Part shown: piece after piece, positions 44,300-51,298 of the stretch | How positions within the stretch are numbered: position 1 is the stretch's first letter | Layout of the letters: each line of letters opens with the position of its first letter | NCBI GenBank assembly: GCA_945903645.1 | Contig: CAMDOM010000015.1 | Span: forward strand, 1-55,710 | DNA length: 55,710 nucleotides | Source: Chryseobacterium gleum | Lineage (GTDB): Bacteria; Bacteroidota; Bacteroidia; UBA10329 | Direction: 5' to 3' | Notes under the pieces: model-generated | Seen by the model: the letters and a program-made list of their open reading frames with translations, nothing else | Databases searched by the model: none | Told to the model about the DNA's origin: nothing | Made by a program: the position numbers and the translations under genes

Positions 44300-45748
44300 T
44301 TATTTAGATAGAAAATCTGGATTAAATCCCACCAAATACAACTGCTCGGATGCACGCGTAATAGCGGTATACAGCCAACGAATGTATTCTGTGCCCATCA
44401 TTTCGGGGGTGAGGTAGCCTTGATCTACAAACACTGCCGGCCATTGACCACCTTGCGCCTTGTGGCAGGTGACGGCATAGCCAAATTTTACCTGTAATGC
44501 GTGCAAATAGGGGTCTTCTCCAACAGCCTTGGCCTGTTCGGATGGCGTTTGCAAATAATCGTGCTCTTGACTCACCGAGAGATACAATTTCTCTGAATCC
44601 TCGGCCGATAGCGATGGTGATTCCACATTCAAGGTGGTCAGCATAAGTTTCACATCGATGGGCGCATCATCAGGATAGTCTAACATGCGTACGGTGGCAT
44701 CCGCAAATCGGAAACCGTGTTTTTCTTCAATGTTTCCAATTCGTTGCACTTCTACCAAATCGCCATTGGCAATAAAGCCAGCAGACGATTTTTTCGGAAG
44801 CCAGAAGTAGTTGTTGCGCACCACCATCAGAAAATCGCCCGCATCTATTTCTTCTTCCATCATGCGAATGCGCTGACGAATTTGCTGATTGAATTGATTG
44901 GCGCGTTTATTCGACCGCGTCACCACCATCACGTTTTCTTCTCCATAAATGCTGTAAGCATCGTTGAGCGCATCTTCTAAATCTTCGATGCTGACACAAG
45001 TAATATCGTCAAAACTGGTTTTTAGTCTGAAATCTGAAGAATCGGAAAACAATAAATCTCGGAGTGCGGTAGCATTTTCCAAAATACCAGAATCGGCTTC
45101 TTGGCGCACCACTTCGCGAAGTTCGTGTTGCATTTCGGGCTCAAATCCTCCTTTGGTTTTGAGAAAAGCAGCCTCCAATGCAGGGCTTTTGTCCATGCCC
45201 ACAGGAGGAAGCTGGGCATTGTCGCCTATCAAAATCAATTTGCAATCAGTACCCGAATCCAGAAATTGCATTAAGTCGGCAAATAAATCGCGGCTTTGTA
45301 TGCGTCCTGTACTTTCGGTTCTCGTTGCAATCATAGATGCTTCGTCCACAATGATTACTGCTTTTTTGCCTGTATTGAGGCGCAGCACGAATTTCACGTT
45401 GCCAAATTCGTCTGTCATTAACTGATAGATGAACTTATGAATGGTAAACGCCCGCTGCCGCGAATAGCCAGCCAACACCTTTGCCGCACGACCAGTAGGA
45501 GCCAACAGCGCGTATTTCCTGCGCATCGTTTTCAAAGTAGATACCACGCTGGTAACCATGCTGGTTTTTCCCGTACCTGCATAACCACGCAATAGGAACA
45601 CTTTGCCTTTGTCTTCATCTGTAAGAAACTCCGAAAGCTTGTACAAAAAACCTTCTTGCCCTTTGGTGGGCGCGAAAGGAAGATGTTGCACAAGTGAATG
45701 GTAGGCTTCTTTGGAGGTCAAGTTTATTGCAAGATAATAGAGTCTCAA
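44300..45748 (-). CDS. RecD-like ATP-dependent DNA helicase
   Basis: A 482-aa superfamily 1B helicase. Walker A is RGYAGTGKTSMVTS (about residues 53-66), then LLAPTGRAAKVLAGYS, Walker B VIIVDEASMIA (about 130), ILIGDNAQLPPVG (motif III), and the C-terminal VTCHKAQGGQWPAVFVDQG with TAITRASEQLYLVGF. The start is not ATG: a TTG at 45746-45748 is the first option, and a second TTG nine codons in is also possible. It lacks RecBCD partners and is of the stand-alone RecD2-like kind common in Bacteroidota. The leader contains repeats, hairpins and mini-ORFs (see separate entries). Confidence 0.9.
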   Translation of the reverse strand: MRLYYLAINLTSKEAYHSLVQHLPFAPTKGQEGFLYKLSEFLTDEDKGKVFLLRGYAGTGKTSMVTSVVSTLKTMRRKYALLAPTGRAAKVLAGYSRQRAFTIHKFIYQLMTDEFGNVKFVLRLNTGKKAVIIVDEASMIATRTESTGRIQSRDLFADLMQFLDSGTDCKLILIGDNAQLPPVGMDKSPALEAAFLKTKGGFEPEMQHELREVVRQEADSGILENATALRDLLFSDSSDFRLKTSFDDITCVSIEDLEDALNDAYSIYGEENVMVVTRSNKRANQFNQQIRQRIRMMEEEIDAGDFLMVVRNNYFWLPKKSSAGFIANGDLVEVQRIGNIEEKHGFRFADATVRMLDYPDDAPIDVKLMLTTLNVESPSLSAEDSEKLYLSVSQEHDYLQTPSEQAKAVGEDPYLHALQVKFGYAVTCHKAQGGQWPAVFVDQGYLTPEMMGTEYIRWLYTAITRASEQLYLVGFNPDFLSK

Positions 45749-45750
45749 AC

Positions 45751-45795
45751 CTACGTGAGTTTAGGCTCACGTTCATTCGATAAAAAAATTTTCAT
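45751..45795 (-). CDS. Possible 14-codon leader ORF before the helicase
   Basis: ATG at 45793-45795 opens a short frame encoding MKIFLSNEREPKLT and ending with TAG at 45751-45753, just 2 bases before the TTG start of the helicase. The spacing would allow translational coupling. A second mini-ORF with the same first four residues (MKIFFIG, 45838-45861) lies in the upstream repeat copy. Whether either is translated is unknown. Confidence 0.25.
   Translation of the reverse strand: MKIFLSNEREPKLT
45753..45772 (-). promoter_or_regulatory. Hairpin just upstream of helicase start
   Basis: ACGTGAG (45753-45759) and CTCACGT (45766-45772) are perfect 7-bp arms around a 6-base loop. The hairpin ends 4 bases before the helicase start codon, where it could hide the ribosome landing site. 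It is not followed by T. Confidence 0.45.
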
Positions 45796-45813
45796 AAAAA
45801 AAGAAGACCGTAA
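45789..45813 (-). repeat. 25-bp direct repeat, copy 1
   Basis: This copy is identical over 25 bases to 45855-45879, 66 bases away. It consists of a TTTTCAT block, seven A and GAAGACCGTAA. On the minus strand it forms the 3' arm of a hairpin followed by the T run and an ATG. Confidence 0.85.
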
Positions 45814-45839
45814 CCGCAGGCGCAGCCAAGCTCACGGTC
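45796..45839 (-). terminator. Terminator-like hairpin 1 in helicase leader
   Basis: GACCGT (45806-45811) and ACGGTC (45834-45839) form a perfect 6-bp stem with a 22-base GC-rich loop. On the minus strand it is followed by TTC and seven T, the form of an intrinsic terminator. No gene of its own on that strand precedes it. Confidence 0.5.
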
Positions 45840-45854
45840 ATCCAATGAAAAATA

Positions 45855-45879
45855 TTTTCATAAAAAAAGAAGACCGTAA
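45855..45879 (-). repeat. 25-bp direct repeat, copy 2
   Basis: This is the second perfect copy of the repeat at 45789-45813. Both copies have the same layout relative to their hairpin. Confidence 0.85.
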
Positions 45880-45892
45880 ATAGGTTACGGTC
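45862..45892 (-). terminator. Terminator-like hairpin 2 in helicase leader
   Basis: GACCGTAA (45872-45879) and TTACGGTC (45885-45892) form a perfect 8-bp stem with the loop ATAGG. On the minus strand it is followed by TTC and seven T. With hairpin 1 it makes a tandem pair between the divergent start codons at 45748 and 45934. Confidence 0.6.
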
Positions 45893-45933
45893 TGCTATAG
45901 TTGGTTTGCTGGCGTAACTAAAACAACCACGCC

Positions 45934-46404
45934 ATGAGAACACGATTAAATGCTCCAAAGCAACTTCTTCTTGAAGTGCAAAAGGACGGTTTCCGTTGTC
46001 AAATTTTCCGAGTGCTTTCTCCTTCCGGACAAGAGCTATTTGTAGAAGAATCAGATCTTCAAGATTGCTCACGGTCTATTAGTGACGATTTGGGACATCC
46101 ATTGTATTTCAGCATGAAAGATGCGTGGATGGCAGTGGTGGGTTTTACCAGTCCTGAAGGATTGCTGCGCAAGCAAGTTTGGCATCAAAGCAGTGCCGAA
46201 TGGATTGGTTTGTCGCCACAATTTATTCATGCCGATTTGCGTCCGTTGGTGCAGCGATGGTTGTCGCAAGTAACGCGCGATGCAGCACTAAACCGTTCGG
46301 TATCAGAAAGCATTGGTCAGTGGTTGCACGCCCTTTCTATGGACGAATCATTGATGACCACAGGATTGTTTAACGAGTTTAATACCTATCGCCATGCTTC
46401 TTAA
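45934..46404 (+). CDS. Hypothetical protein, first of an unknown gene pair
   Basis: A 156-aa soluble protein without signal peptide. I do not recognise it. The sequence shows a probable beta-rich first half (KQLLLEVQKDGFRCQIFRVL) and a helical second half with several Trp (WLSQVTRDAAL, IGQWLHALSM). A GGCGT/ACGCC inverted repeat (45911-45915 and 45929-45933) ends at the base before the ATG. The last 11 bases overlap the next gene, so the pair is co-translated. It diverges from the RecD-like helicase across a 185-base region. Confidence 0.68.
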   Translation: MRTRLNAPKQLLLEVQKDGFRCQIFRVLSPSGQELFVEESDLQDCSRSISDDLGHPLYFSMKDAWMAVVGFTSPEGLLRKQVWHQSSAEWIGLSPQFIHADLRPLVQRWLSQVTRDAALNRSVSESIGQWLHALSMDESLMTTGLFNEFNTYRHAS

Positions 46405-46765
46405 TCGCTCCATTACACAACTTCCGCATTTTCGCACTACCATTTCTTTGGCGCAGCCCAACACTATTGAAGGCCGACTTGGCAGCCTAGATAGAGGAGA
46501 ATTGCCCTATATCTATCATCATTTGCGCAAAGGCTGCATTCTTCAGGTGCAACGATTGTTTGGAACCGACCAGCGCCATTTGCTTTTCAACGTCAGCTAT
46601 GGTGGGTTTCATTTGGGTGTGTTAAGTCGTAATTTGGCAGATTGCATTCTTAAAATGGAAGCGGAGAACAAACCCTTTCGACTTACTATAGCCTGCATCG
46701 AACGCGAAAAGTATTTACCACCAACTGCTGTTTATGTAGCGTTGGAGTGGGGGAGTGCTGAGTGA
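46394..46765 (+). CDS. Hypothetical protein, possibly HIRAN-like, second of unknown pair
   Basis: A 123-aa soluble protein. The order of strands and turns (LRKGCILQVQRLFG, then HLLFNVSYGGFHLGVLSRNL, then ADCILKMEAENKPFRLTIAC) recalls the HIRAN domain, which binds single-stranded 3' DNA ends in Rad5/HLTF-type helicases. In particular, a short strand with FHLGVLSRNLADCIL matches the position of LGYVPR in that fold. This is similarity of pattern only. The gene overlaps its partner by 11 bases and is convergent with kdsC, 19 bases away. Confidence 0.65.
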   Translation: MLLNRSITQLPHFRTTISLAQPNTIEGRLGSLDRGELPYIYHHLRKGCILQVQRLFGTDQRHLLFNVSYGGFHLGVLSRNLADCILKMEAENKPFRLTIACIEREKYLPPTAVYVALEWGSAE

Positions 46766-46784
46766 GAAAAGGCGAGTTCTCCGA

Positions 46785-47297
46785 TTAGAGAACGTTCCAT
46801 TTTCCCTGAACGCGCAAGGTTTGCTCAATCACGTCACGCACGCAACCTTCACCGCCTTTGTAGGGCGAAATGTAGATGCAGTGGTCCAGCACATCGCGGC
46901 TAGCATCCGCTGGGCAAGTGGGCACACCAACGCGGGTTAGCACAGGTAAATCTGGGAAATCATCTCCCATATAAAGCACGTGCTCGGCATCTAAGGTGTA
47001 GGCAGCAAGTAAGTCTTCTAAAGAATCCGCTTTATCGTGGGCCCGCAGATACACATCCGTCACACCAAACAAACGGAAACGCTGCCGAATGCTTTCGCTG
47101 TGTCCACCTGTAATTATGGCCACGATGAGTCCACTTTTCACCGCTTCCTGAATGGCGTGACCATCGCGCGTATTCATAAATCGACCACTTTCACCATTAT
47201 CCATAAGCAGAATGGCGCCATCGGTGAACACGCCATCCATATCAAACACAAGGGCTTTTACGGTGAGCAATCGCTGCTTGAAGTTTAAACCTTGCAT
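46785..47297 (-). CDS. kdsC: KDO-8-phosphate phosphatase (KdsC-like HAD)
   Basis: A 170-aa HAD-IIIC phosphatase that removes phosphate from 3-deoxy-D-manno-octulosonate 8-phosphate to give KDO for the LPS core. The motif ALVFDMDGVFTDGAILLMDN has Asp19 and Asp21. AIITGGHSESIRQRF is motif II and YMGDDFPDLPVL motif III. GYMGDD followed by PADAS matches KdsC well. The related YrbI domain of CMP-sugar enzymes is excluded by length. It follows the DUF2520 gene by 31 bases on the same strand. Confidence 0.9.
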   Translation of the reverse strand: MQGLNFKQRLLTVKALVFDMDGVFTDGAILLMDNGESGRFMNTRDGHAIQEAVKSGLIVAIITGGHSESIRQRFRLFGVTDVYLRAHDKADSLEDLLAAYTLDAEHVLYMGDDFPDLPVLTRVGVPTCPADASRDVLDHCIYISPYKGGEGCVRDVIEQTLRVQGKWNVL

Positions 47298-47328
47298 GAA
47301 GTGGAATTGGTTTGGGGTAAGGAAAATT

Positions 47329-48108
47329 TCAATTGGTTTTGGAAATACTTTCGCTCATTGCCTTATAAATAGGAACAAGTTCGGGCGACATTTGGGCGAG
47401 CATGTCCATGTGATTTTGCATCACTTGCGCATCGCCCCGTTTGGCTGGTCCAGTTTGCACATCGGCAGGACGGTTTGTGGCAATGCCTACCACGGTTTGC
47501 TGTATAAGCGGTTTTAGAATGTCTAATGGCATGTTTGCTTTACCCAGAATTTCATCTGCCATGGCAAAACAATGATTGCTAAAGTTGCAGGCAAACACAG
47601 CGGCCATGTGCACCACTTTGCGCTGCGCAGAATTTACGAGTTGCACATTTGAAGAAATGGAACTTGCCAATTCGAGGAGCATACCTTCGTTCCATTTCGA
47701 ATTTCCTTCAATACAAAAGGGAACGTTATGCATATCCACCGTGCTGTCGCGATGCAATGTTTGCAGCGGGTAAAACACACCCAAACGGTCCGAGCAATCT
47801 CCCAAGGCTTCCATAGGAACAGCTCCCGAAGTGTGCGCCACAATTTTCCCTGGACACAAGATTTGTTTTGCCACTGTAGAAATAGCATCGTCTTTCACGG
47901 CAATGATTACTATGTCCGTTTCATCTGGAATGGCACTGAAATCGGACGAATACTGACAACCAAATTCAAAGGCAAGACGTTGCGCTTTTTGCTCGGTTCG
48001 GTCAATAATCATGAGCAATTTATTCTCCGATTGCTTCAATGCGAGCGCCAAATGATAGGCTACATTTCCAGCACCAATCAGAACGATAGTATGTTTTTCG
48101 CGTGGCAT
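47329..48108 (-). CDS. Rossmann-fold DUF2520 protein
   Basis: A 259-aa protein starting at 48106-48108 (MPREKHTIVLIGAGNVAYHL), which overlaps the hemL stop (TAATG). A longer frame adds only 10 residues out of the hemL coding region. It has an NAD(P)-binding motif GAGNVA at residues 12-17, IVIIAVKDDAIS, and IVAHTSGAVPMEAL, then a helical C-terminal domain (KVVHMAAVFACNFSNHCFAM). The fold is that of beta-hydroxyacid dehydrogenase-like oxidoreductases (pyrroline-5-carboxylate reductase-like). The reaction is unknown. Often found next to kdsC in Bacteroidota. Confidence 0.88.
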   Translation of the reverse strand: MPREKHTIVLIGAGNVAYHLALALKQSENKLLMIIDRTEQKAQRLAFEFGCQYSSDFSAIPDETDIVIIAVKDDAISTVAKQILCPGKIVAHTSGAVPMEALGDCSDRLGVFYPLQTLHRDSTVDMHNVPFCIEGNSKWNEGMLLELASSISSNVQLVNSAQRKVVHMAAVFACNFSNHCFAMADEILGKANMPLDILKPLIQQTVVGIATNRPADVQTGPAKRGDAQVMQNHMDMLAQMSPELVPIYKAMSESISKTN

Positions 48109-49403
48109 TAGGCCAGTGCAATGTCTAGTGCATTGCACATGCCTTTGATTATGAATTCTAGGTCTTCATCCGAATGTACCGCACTGATAAACCCAACTTC
48201 ATAGCCACTTGGACCAATATAAATACCTTCTTCAAGAAGGGCGTGATAAAACGTGCGGAAGATGTGCATGGACTCAGGGTCAATTTCGGCAGAAGAGCGA
48301 ATGCTAGGGCGATTGCTAAATGCCAGCCAGAAAATGGAACCTATGGAAAACATGCGCACTTTATGGCCTTGCGATTCGCAATGCGAAAGTACTTCGGCCA
48401 CCACATGACGGGTTTTTTTCTCCAAATTTTGATAGAATCCACTTTCCAAGCACATGCCCAGTTGCGCAGCACCAGCAGCCATAGCTACTGGATTTCCGGA
48501 AAGCGTACCAGCTTGATACACTGCTCCCAAGGGTGATACGCACCGCATGATTTCTTCGCTTGCACCGTAGGCGCCAACGGGCATTCCGCCACCAATTATT
48601 TTTCCAAAAGTGATGATGTCTGGGCGAATGCCATACAACCCCGCTGCGCCTTCAAACCCAACGCGAAAACCGCTAATAACCTCATCAAAAATGAGCAAGG
48701 CCCCGTTATTGGAACATTCTTCGCGCAGCAGGCGGAGAAACTCACCGTTTTGCAACAGTAATCCGTTGTTGGCCGGTATTGGTTCAATTATGATTGCGGC
48801 AATTTGGTCTTTAAACTGCTCGAATGCCGATTGCACTGCGATGGCGTCATTCAGCGGAAGTACAATGGTTTCGTTTACAAAACTAGCAGGCACACCAGCT
48901 GACGAAGAATTTCCGAAAGTCACCAATCCGCTGCCAGCTTTCACCAGCATAGAATCGACATGACCATGAAAACAGCCTTCAAATTTGATAACCTTATCTC
49001 TTCCTGTAAAACCGCGCGCCACGCGAATGGCACTCATAACAGCCTCGGTGCCCGAACTCACAAACCGAAGGCGCTCAATAAAACTGTGGTTGTCGAGAAT
49101 GAGTTTGGCAAGTGTATTTTCTTGAATGGTAGGTGCACCAAAGGAAGTACCGTTGTCGACCGTTTCGTGGATGGCTTTGGTCACCTCTGGATGGGCATGA
49201 CCAAGAATAAGCGGTCCCCACGAAGCGCATAAATCCACGTACTCGTTGCCATCGGCATCCCACACATGGCTGCCTTTGCCTTTTACAATAAAACGTGGTG
49301 TGCCACCAACCGAGCCAAACGCCCGCACTGGTGAGTTTACTCCTCCAGGAAAATAGGTTTTTGCATCCTCAAAAAGAGAAGCCGAAATGGTAGTTTTCAT
49401 CAT
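48108..49403 (-). CDS. hemL: Glutamate-1-semialdehyde 2,1-aminomutase
   Basis: This PLP enzyme makes 5-aminolevulinate from glutamate-1-semialdehyde in the C5 tetrapyrrole pathway. The start at 49403 (MMKTTISASLFEDAK) gives 431 aa, the family length; the longer frame to 49442 adds 13 residues without similarity. FPGGVNSPVRAFGSVGG is the signature opening. SGTEAVMSAIRVARGFTGR, KFEGCFHGHVDSML and the Lys in TFGKIIGGGMPVGAYG (about residue 267) complete the active site. It also implies B12/haem tetrapyrrole synthesis, useful to the mutase, but no hemA is in the window. Confidence 0.95.
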   Translation of the reverse strand: MMKTTISASLFEDAKTYFPGGVNSPVRAFGSVGGTPRFIVKGKGSHVWDADGNEYVDLCASWGPLILGHAHPEVTKAIHETVDNGTSFGAPTIQENTLAKLILDNHSFIERLRFVSSGTEAVMSAIRVARGFTGRDKVIKFEGCFHGHVDSMLVKAGSGLVTFGNSSSAGVPASFVNETIVLPLNDAIAVQSAFEQFKDQIAAIIIEPIPANNGLLLQNGEFLRLLREECSNNGALLIFDEVISGFRVGFEGAAGLYGIRPDIITFGKIIGGGMPVGAYGASEEIMRCVSPLGAVYQAGTLSGNPVAMAAGAAQLGMCLESGFYQNLEKKTRHVVAEVLSHCESQGHKVRMFSIGSIFWLAFSNRPSIRSSAEIDPESMHIFRTFYHALLEEGIYIGPSGYEVGFISAVHSDEDLEFIIKGMCNALDIALA

Positions 49404-49472
49404 GTGATTTGAGTCGGCAAAGATAGCTAGTGTTGTAGCCAAGCTTCAATTATGCACACGACAAAAAGAGAA

Positions 49473-49898
49473 TTACAGAGCTTGGGCAGGCTTTTTCTCG
49501 CGCTCACCTACAATAATTCCAATTAGCAGGCCAGCCACCAATGCCCTAACGATATTAAACGCGAACTCCAACACGGCCCAAAGTGGAGAATTTATTTGGA
49601 AATCGCCATAGTAGCCCGTCACAGTTAGTCCAGTAAGTATGCCCATAAGGAAGCCAAATTTCAAGCCTTTCACTACTGGATTTCCTCCTTTGTAGAGCAT
49701 GTAATAGACATAAACAAACACCAAGGCGCGCATGAAATGCGTGATTACGAAATACATCACTGGCATTTCAAGGCGTTCGATGCCAAACACCCATTCGTTG
49801 TATAAATCTTTAAAAACCACTTCATGCCACACTGCACCACCAACGGTGAAGATGATCCAAGTGACCACGAGTGCTATTGCGTAACGAGCTAAATTCAT
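49473..49898 (-). CDS. Small membrane protein, unknown function
   Basis: A 141-aa protein with four hydrophobic segments, roughly residues 6-26, 50-72, 82-104 and 112-133. The ATG at 49896-49898 (MNLARYAIALVV) fits; the longer frame adds 7 residues. WHEVVFKDLYNEWVFGIERLE lies between TM1 and TM2, outside or inside is not clear. I do not recognise a named family. It is 69 bases upstream of hemL on the same strand and might share its transcript. Confidence 0.68.
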   Translation of the reverse strand: MNLARYAIALVVTWIIFTVGGAVWHEVVFKDLYNEWVFGIERLEMPVMYFVITHFMRALVFVYVYYMLYKGGNPVVKGLKFGFLMGILTGLTVTGYYGDFQINSPLWAVLEFAFNIVRALVAGLLIGIIVGEREKKPAQAL

Positions 49899-50238
49899 GC
49901 GGGCCGCAAGTTTACACAAACTGTGGGAAGTGCGAACTGCGATTTTGTCAATAAGTGTTAACGGGAAATAGAAGCAAATTTTAGATAAATAGGAAGGTAT
50001 GAATTAATCCCTCCTTTTATTGTTGACTATCCTCAGTGTCTTAAATGATTGTTTTGTTAGCTAATCATAGATGGTATTGTAGCGAATCAAAAGACTTTTC
50101 AATCGATGTTTCGTCTGAATTAATCCTGAGGCACTCTTCACCAAACGAATTTGTTACACGCAGCTAATCAGTGTTGTTTCAAAAATGAGCATAGTACTTC
50201 TAAGCTCATTTTCGATACAGAATCGAAGTGGTAAGCCA
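49899..50238. other. Intergenic region with no visible gene
   Basis: These 340 bases separate the start of the small membrane protein gene from the end of tsaD. Apart from the tsaD terminator at 50182-50212, I see no open frame of note, RNA fold or repeat. The middle is AT-rich and carries a short ATGATT/AATCAT inverted repeat of doubtful meaning. Confidence 0.5.
50182..50212 (-). terminator. Intrinsic terminator of tsaD
   Basis: AAAATGAGC (50182-50190) and GCTCATTTT (50204-50212) are perfect 9-bp arms around a 13-base loop. Read on the minus strand it follows the tsaD stop by 26 bases and ends in a T run. Confidence 0.7.
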
Positions 50239-51285
50239 CTAAAACACCAACCTTGGTTTGGGTACTGTGCTTTGCGAAGCCCAATCCTTGTTGATAAGTT
50301 GAAAATAGCCTGCAATACCAATCATAGCAGCATTGTCAGTACAATAAGCAAATGGTGGAATATGAGCAGTACAGCCATTTTTTTCGGCCAAAAGAGCAAA
50401 TTCGAGGCGAAGTTTAGAATTTGCAGATACTCCGCCTGCTAGGGCAATGCTTTTCACTTTCGTTTCTGAAATGGCGCGCTGCATCACAGTGAGCAAATAA
50501 GCAACCACATGGCGCTGATAGGAAGCACAAATGTCGGCCAAGTTTTCGGCTACAAAATTTGGATTGGCACGCATCTCTTTCTGAACTAGATAAAGGAATG
50601 AGGTTTTAACTCCACTAAAGCTGTAATCGAATCCCTCCACTTTTGGGGTGGCAAAGGCAAATCGTTGGTCATTGCCCTGTTGGGCGAGATGGTCTATCAT
50701 TGGTCCACCGGGATAGCCCAAGCCCAGAACTTTTGCCGCTTTGTCGAAGGCTTCACCAGCAGCATCGTCAATCGTTTTACCCAACACCACCATTCGGTTT
50801 GGCGCATTTACCTGTACTATTTGGGTATGACCACCGCTCACTGTTAGGCACAAAAATGGAAATTGTGGTGGAGCACTTTCCGATAGAATATAATGAGCTA
50901 AAATATGGGCCTGCATATGGTTAACAGCCAGAAGCGGAATGCGCAAGCCCAAAGCCATAGTTTTGGCAAACGATGCACCTACTAAAAGGCTACCCATTAG
51001 GCCAGGACCCACCGTGAAAGCAATGGCCGAAAGTGCACTTTTATGAATACCTGCCTCAGCCAGGGCTTGATGTACCACAGGTACTATGTTTTGTTGGTGT
51101 GCCCGCGAAGCCAATTCGGGCACCACGCCTCCATAGGCCGAATGCACCGCTTGCCCTGCCACAATATTGGAGAGCACTTCGGTGCCACGAAGCACCGCTG
51201 CCGAGGTGTCATCGCAACTCGACTCTATGGCCAGAAGCAATGGAATGTATGGTGGGGCATCGTTATTGCCTAATTTTGCTGACAC
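50239..51285 (-). CDS. tsaD: tRNA t6A threonylcarbamoyltransferase
   Basis: This subunit transfers the threonylcarbamoyl group to A37 of tRNA. The protein is 348 aa. AIESSCDDTSAAVL is the family opening, HMQAHILAHY (about residues 118-127) holds the metal-binding His pair, and LTVSGGHTQIV, FDYSFSGVKTS and ALAGGVSANSKLR follow. The frame has no ATG upstream of the conserved part; the start is the GTG at 51283-51285. TamB is divergent, with its ATG only 13 bases from this start codon. TsaE is encoded at 42964. Confidence 0.96.
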   Translation of the reverse strand: MSAKLGNNDAPPYIPLLLAIESSCDDTSAAVLRGTEVLSNIVAGQAVHSAYGGVVPELASRAHQQNIVPVVHQALAEAGIHKSALSAIAFTVGPGLMGSLLVGASFAKTMALGLRIPLLAVNHMQAHILAHYILSESAPPQFPFLCLTVSGGHTQIVQVNAPNRMVVLGKTIDDAAGEAFDKAAKVLGLGYPGGPMIDHLAQQGNDQRFAFATPKVEGFDYSFSGVKTSFLYLVQKEMRANPNFVAENLADICASYQRHVVAYLLTVMQRAISETKVKSIALAGGVSANSKLRLEFALLAEKNGCTAHIPPFAYCTDNAAMIGIAGYFQLINKDWASQSTVPKPRLVF

Positions 51286-51298
51286 GGGCTATGCGGCT

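Noticed and set aside
45773-46072. Open frame of 99 codons on the minus strand
   Set aside because: It is antisense to the start of the gene at 45934 and then reads through both terminator-like repeats, giving TVFFFYEN twice; it has no protein-like composition.
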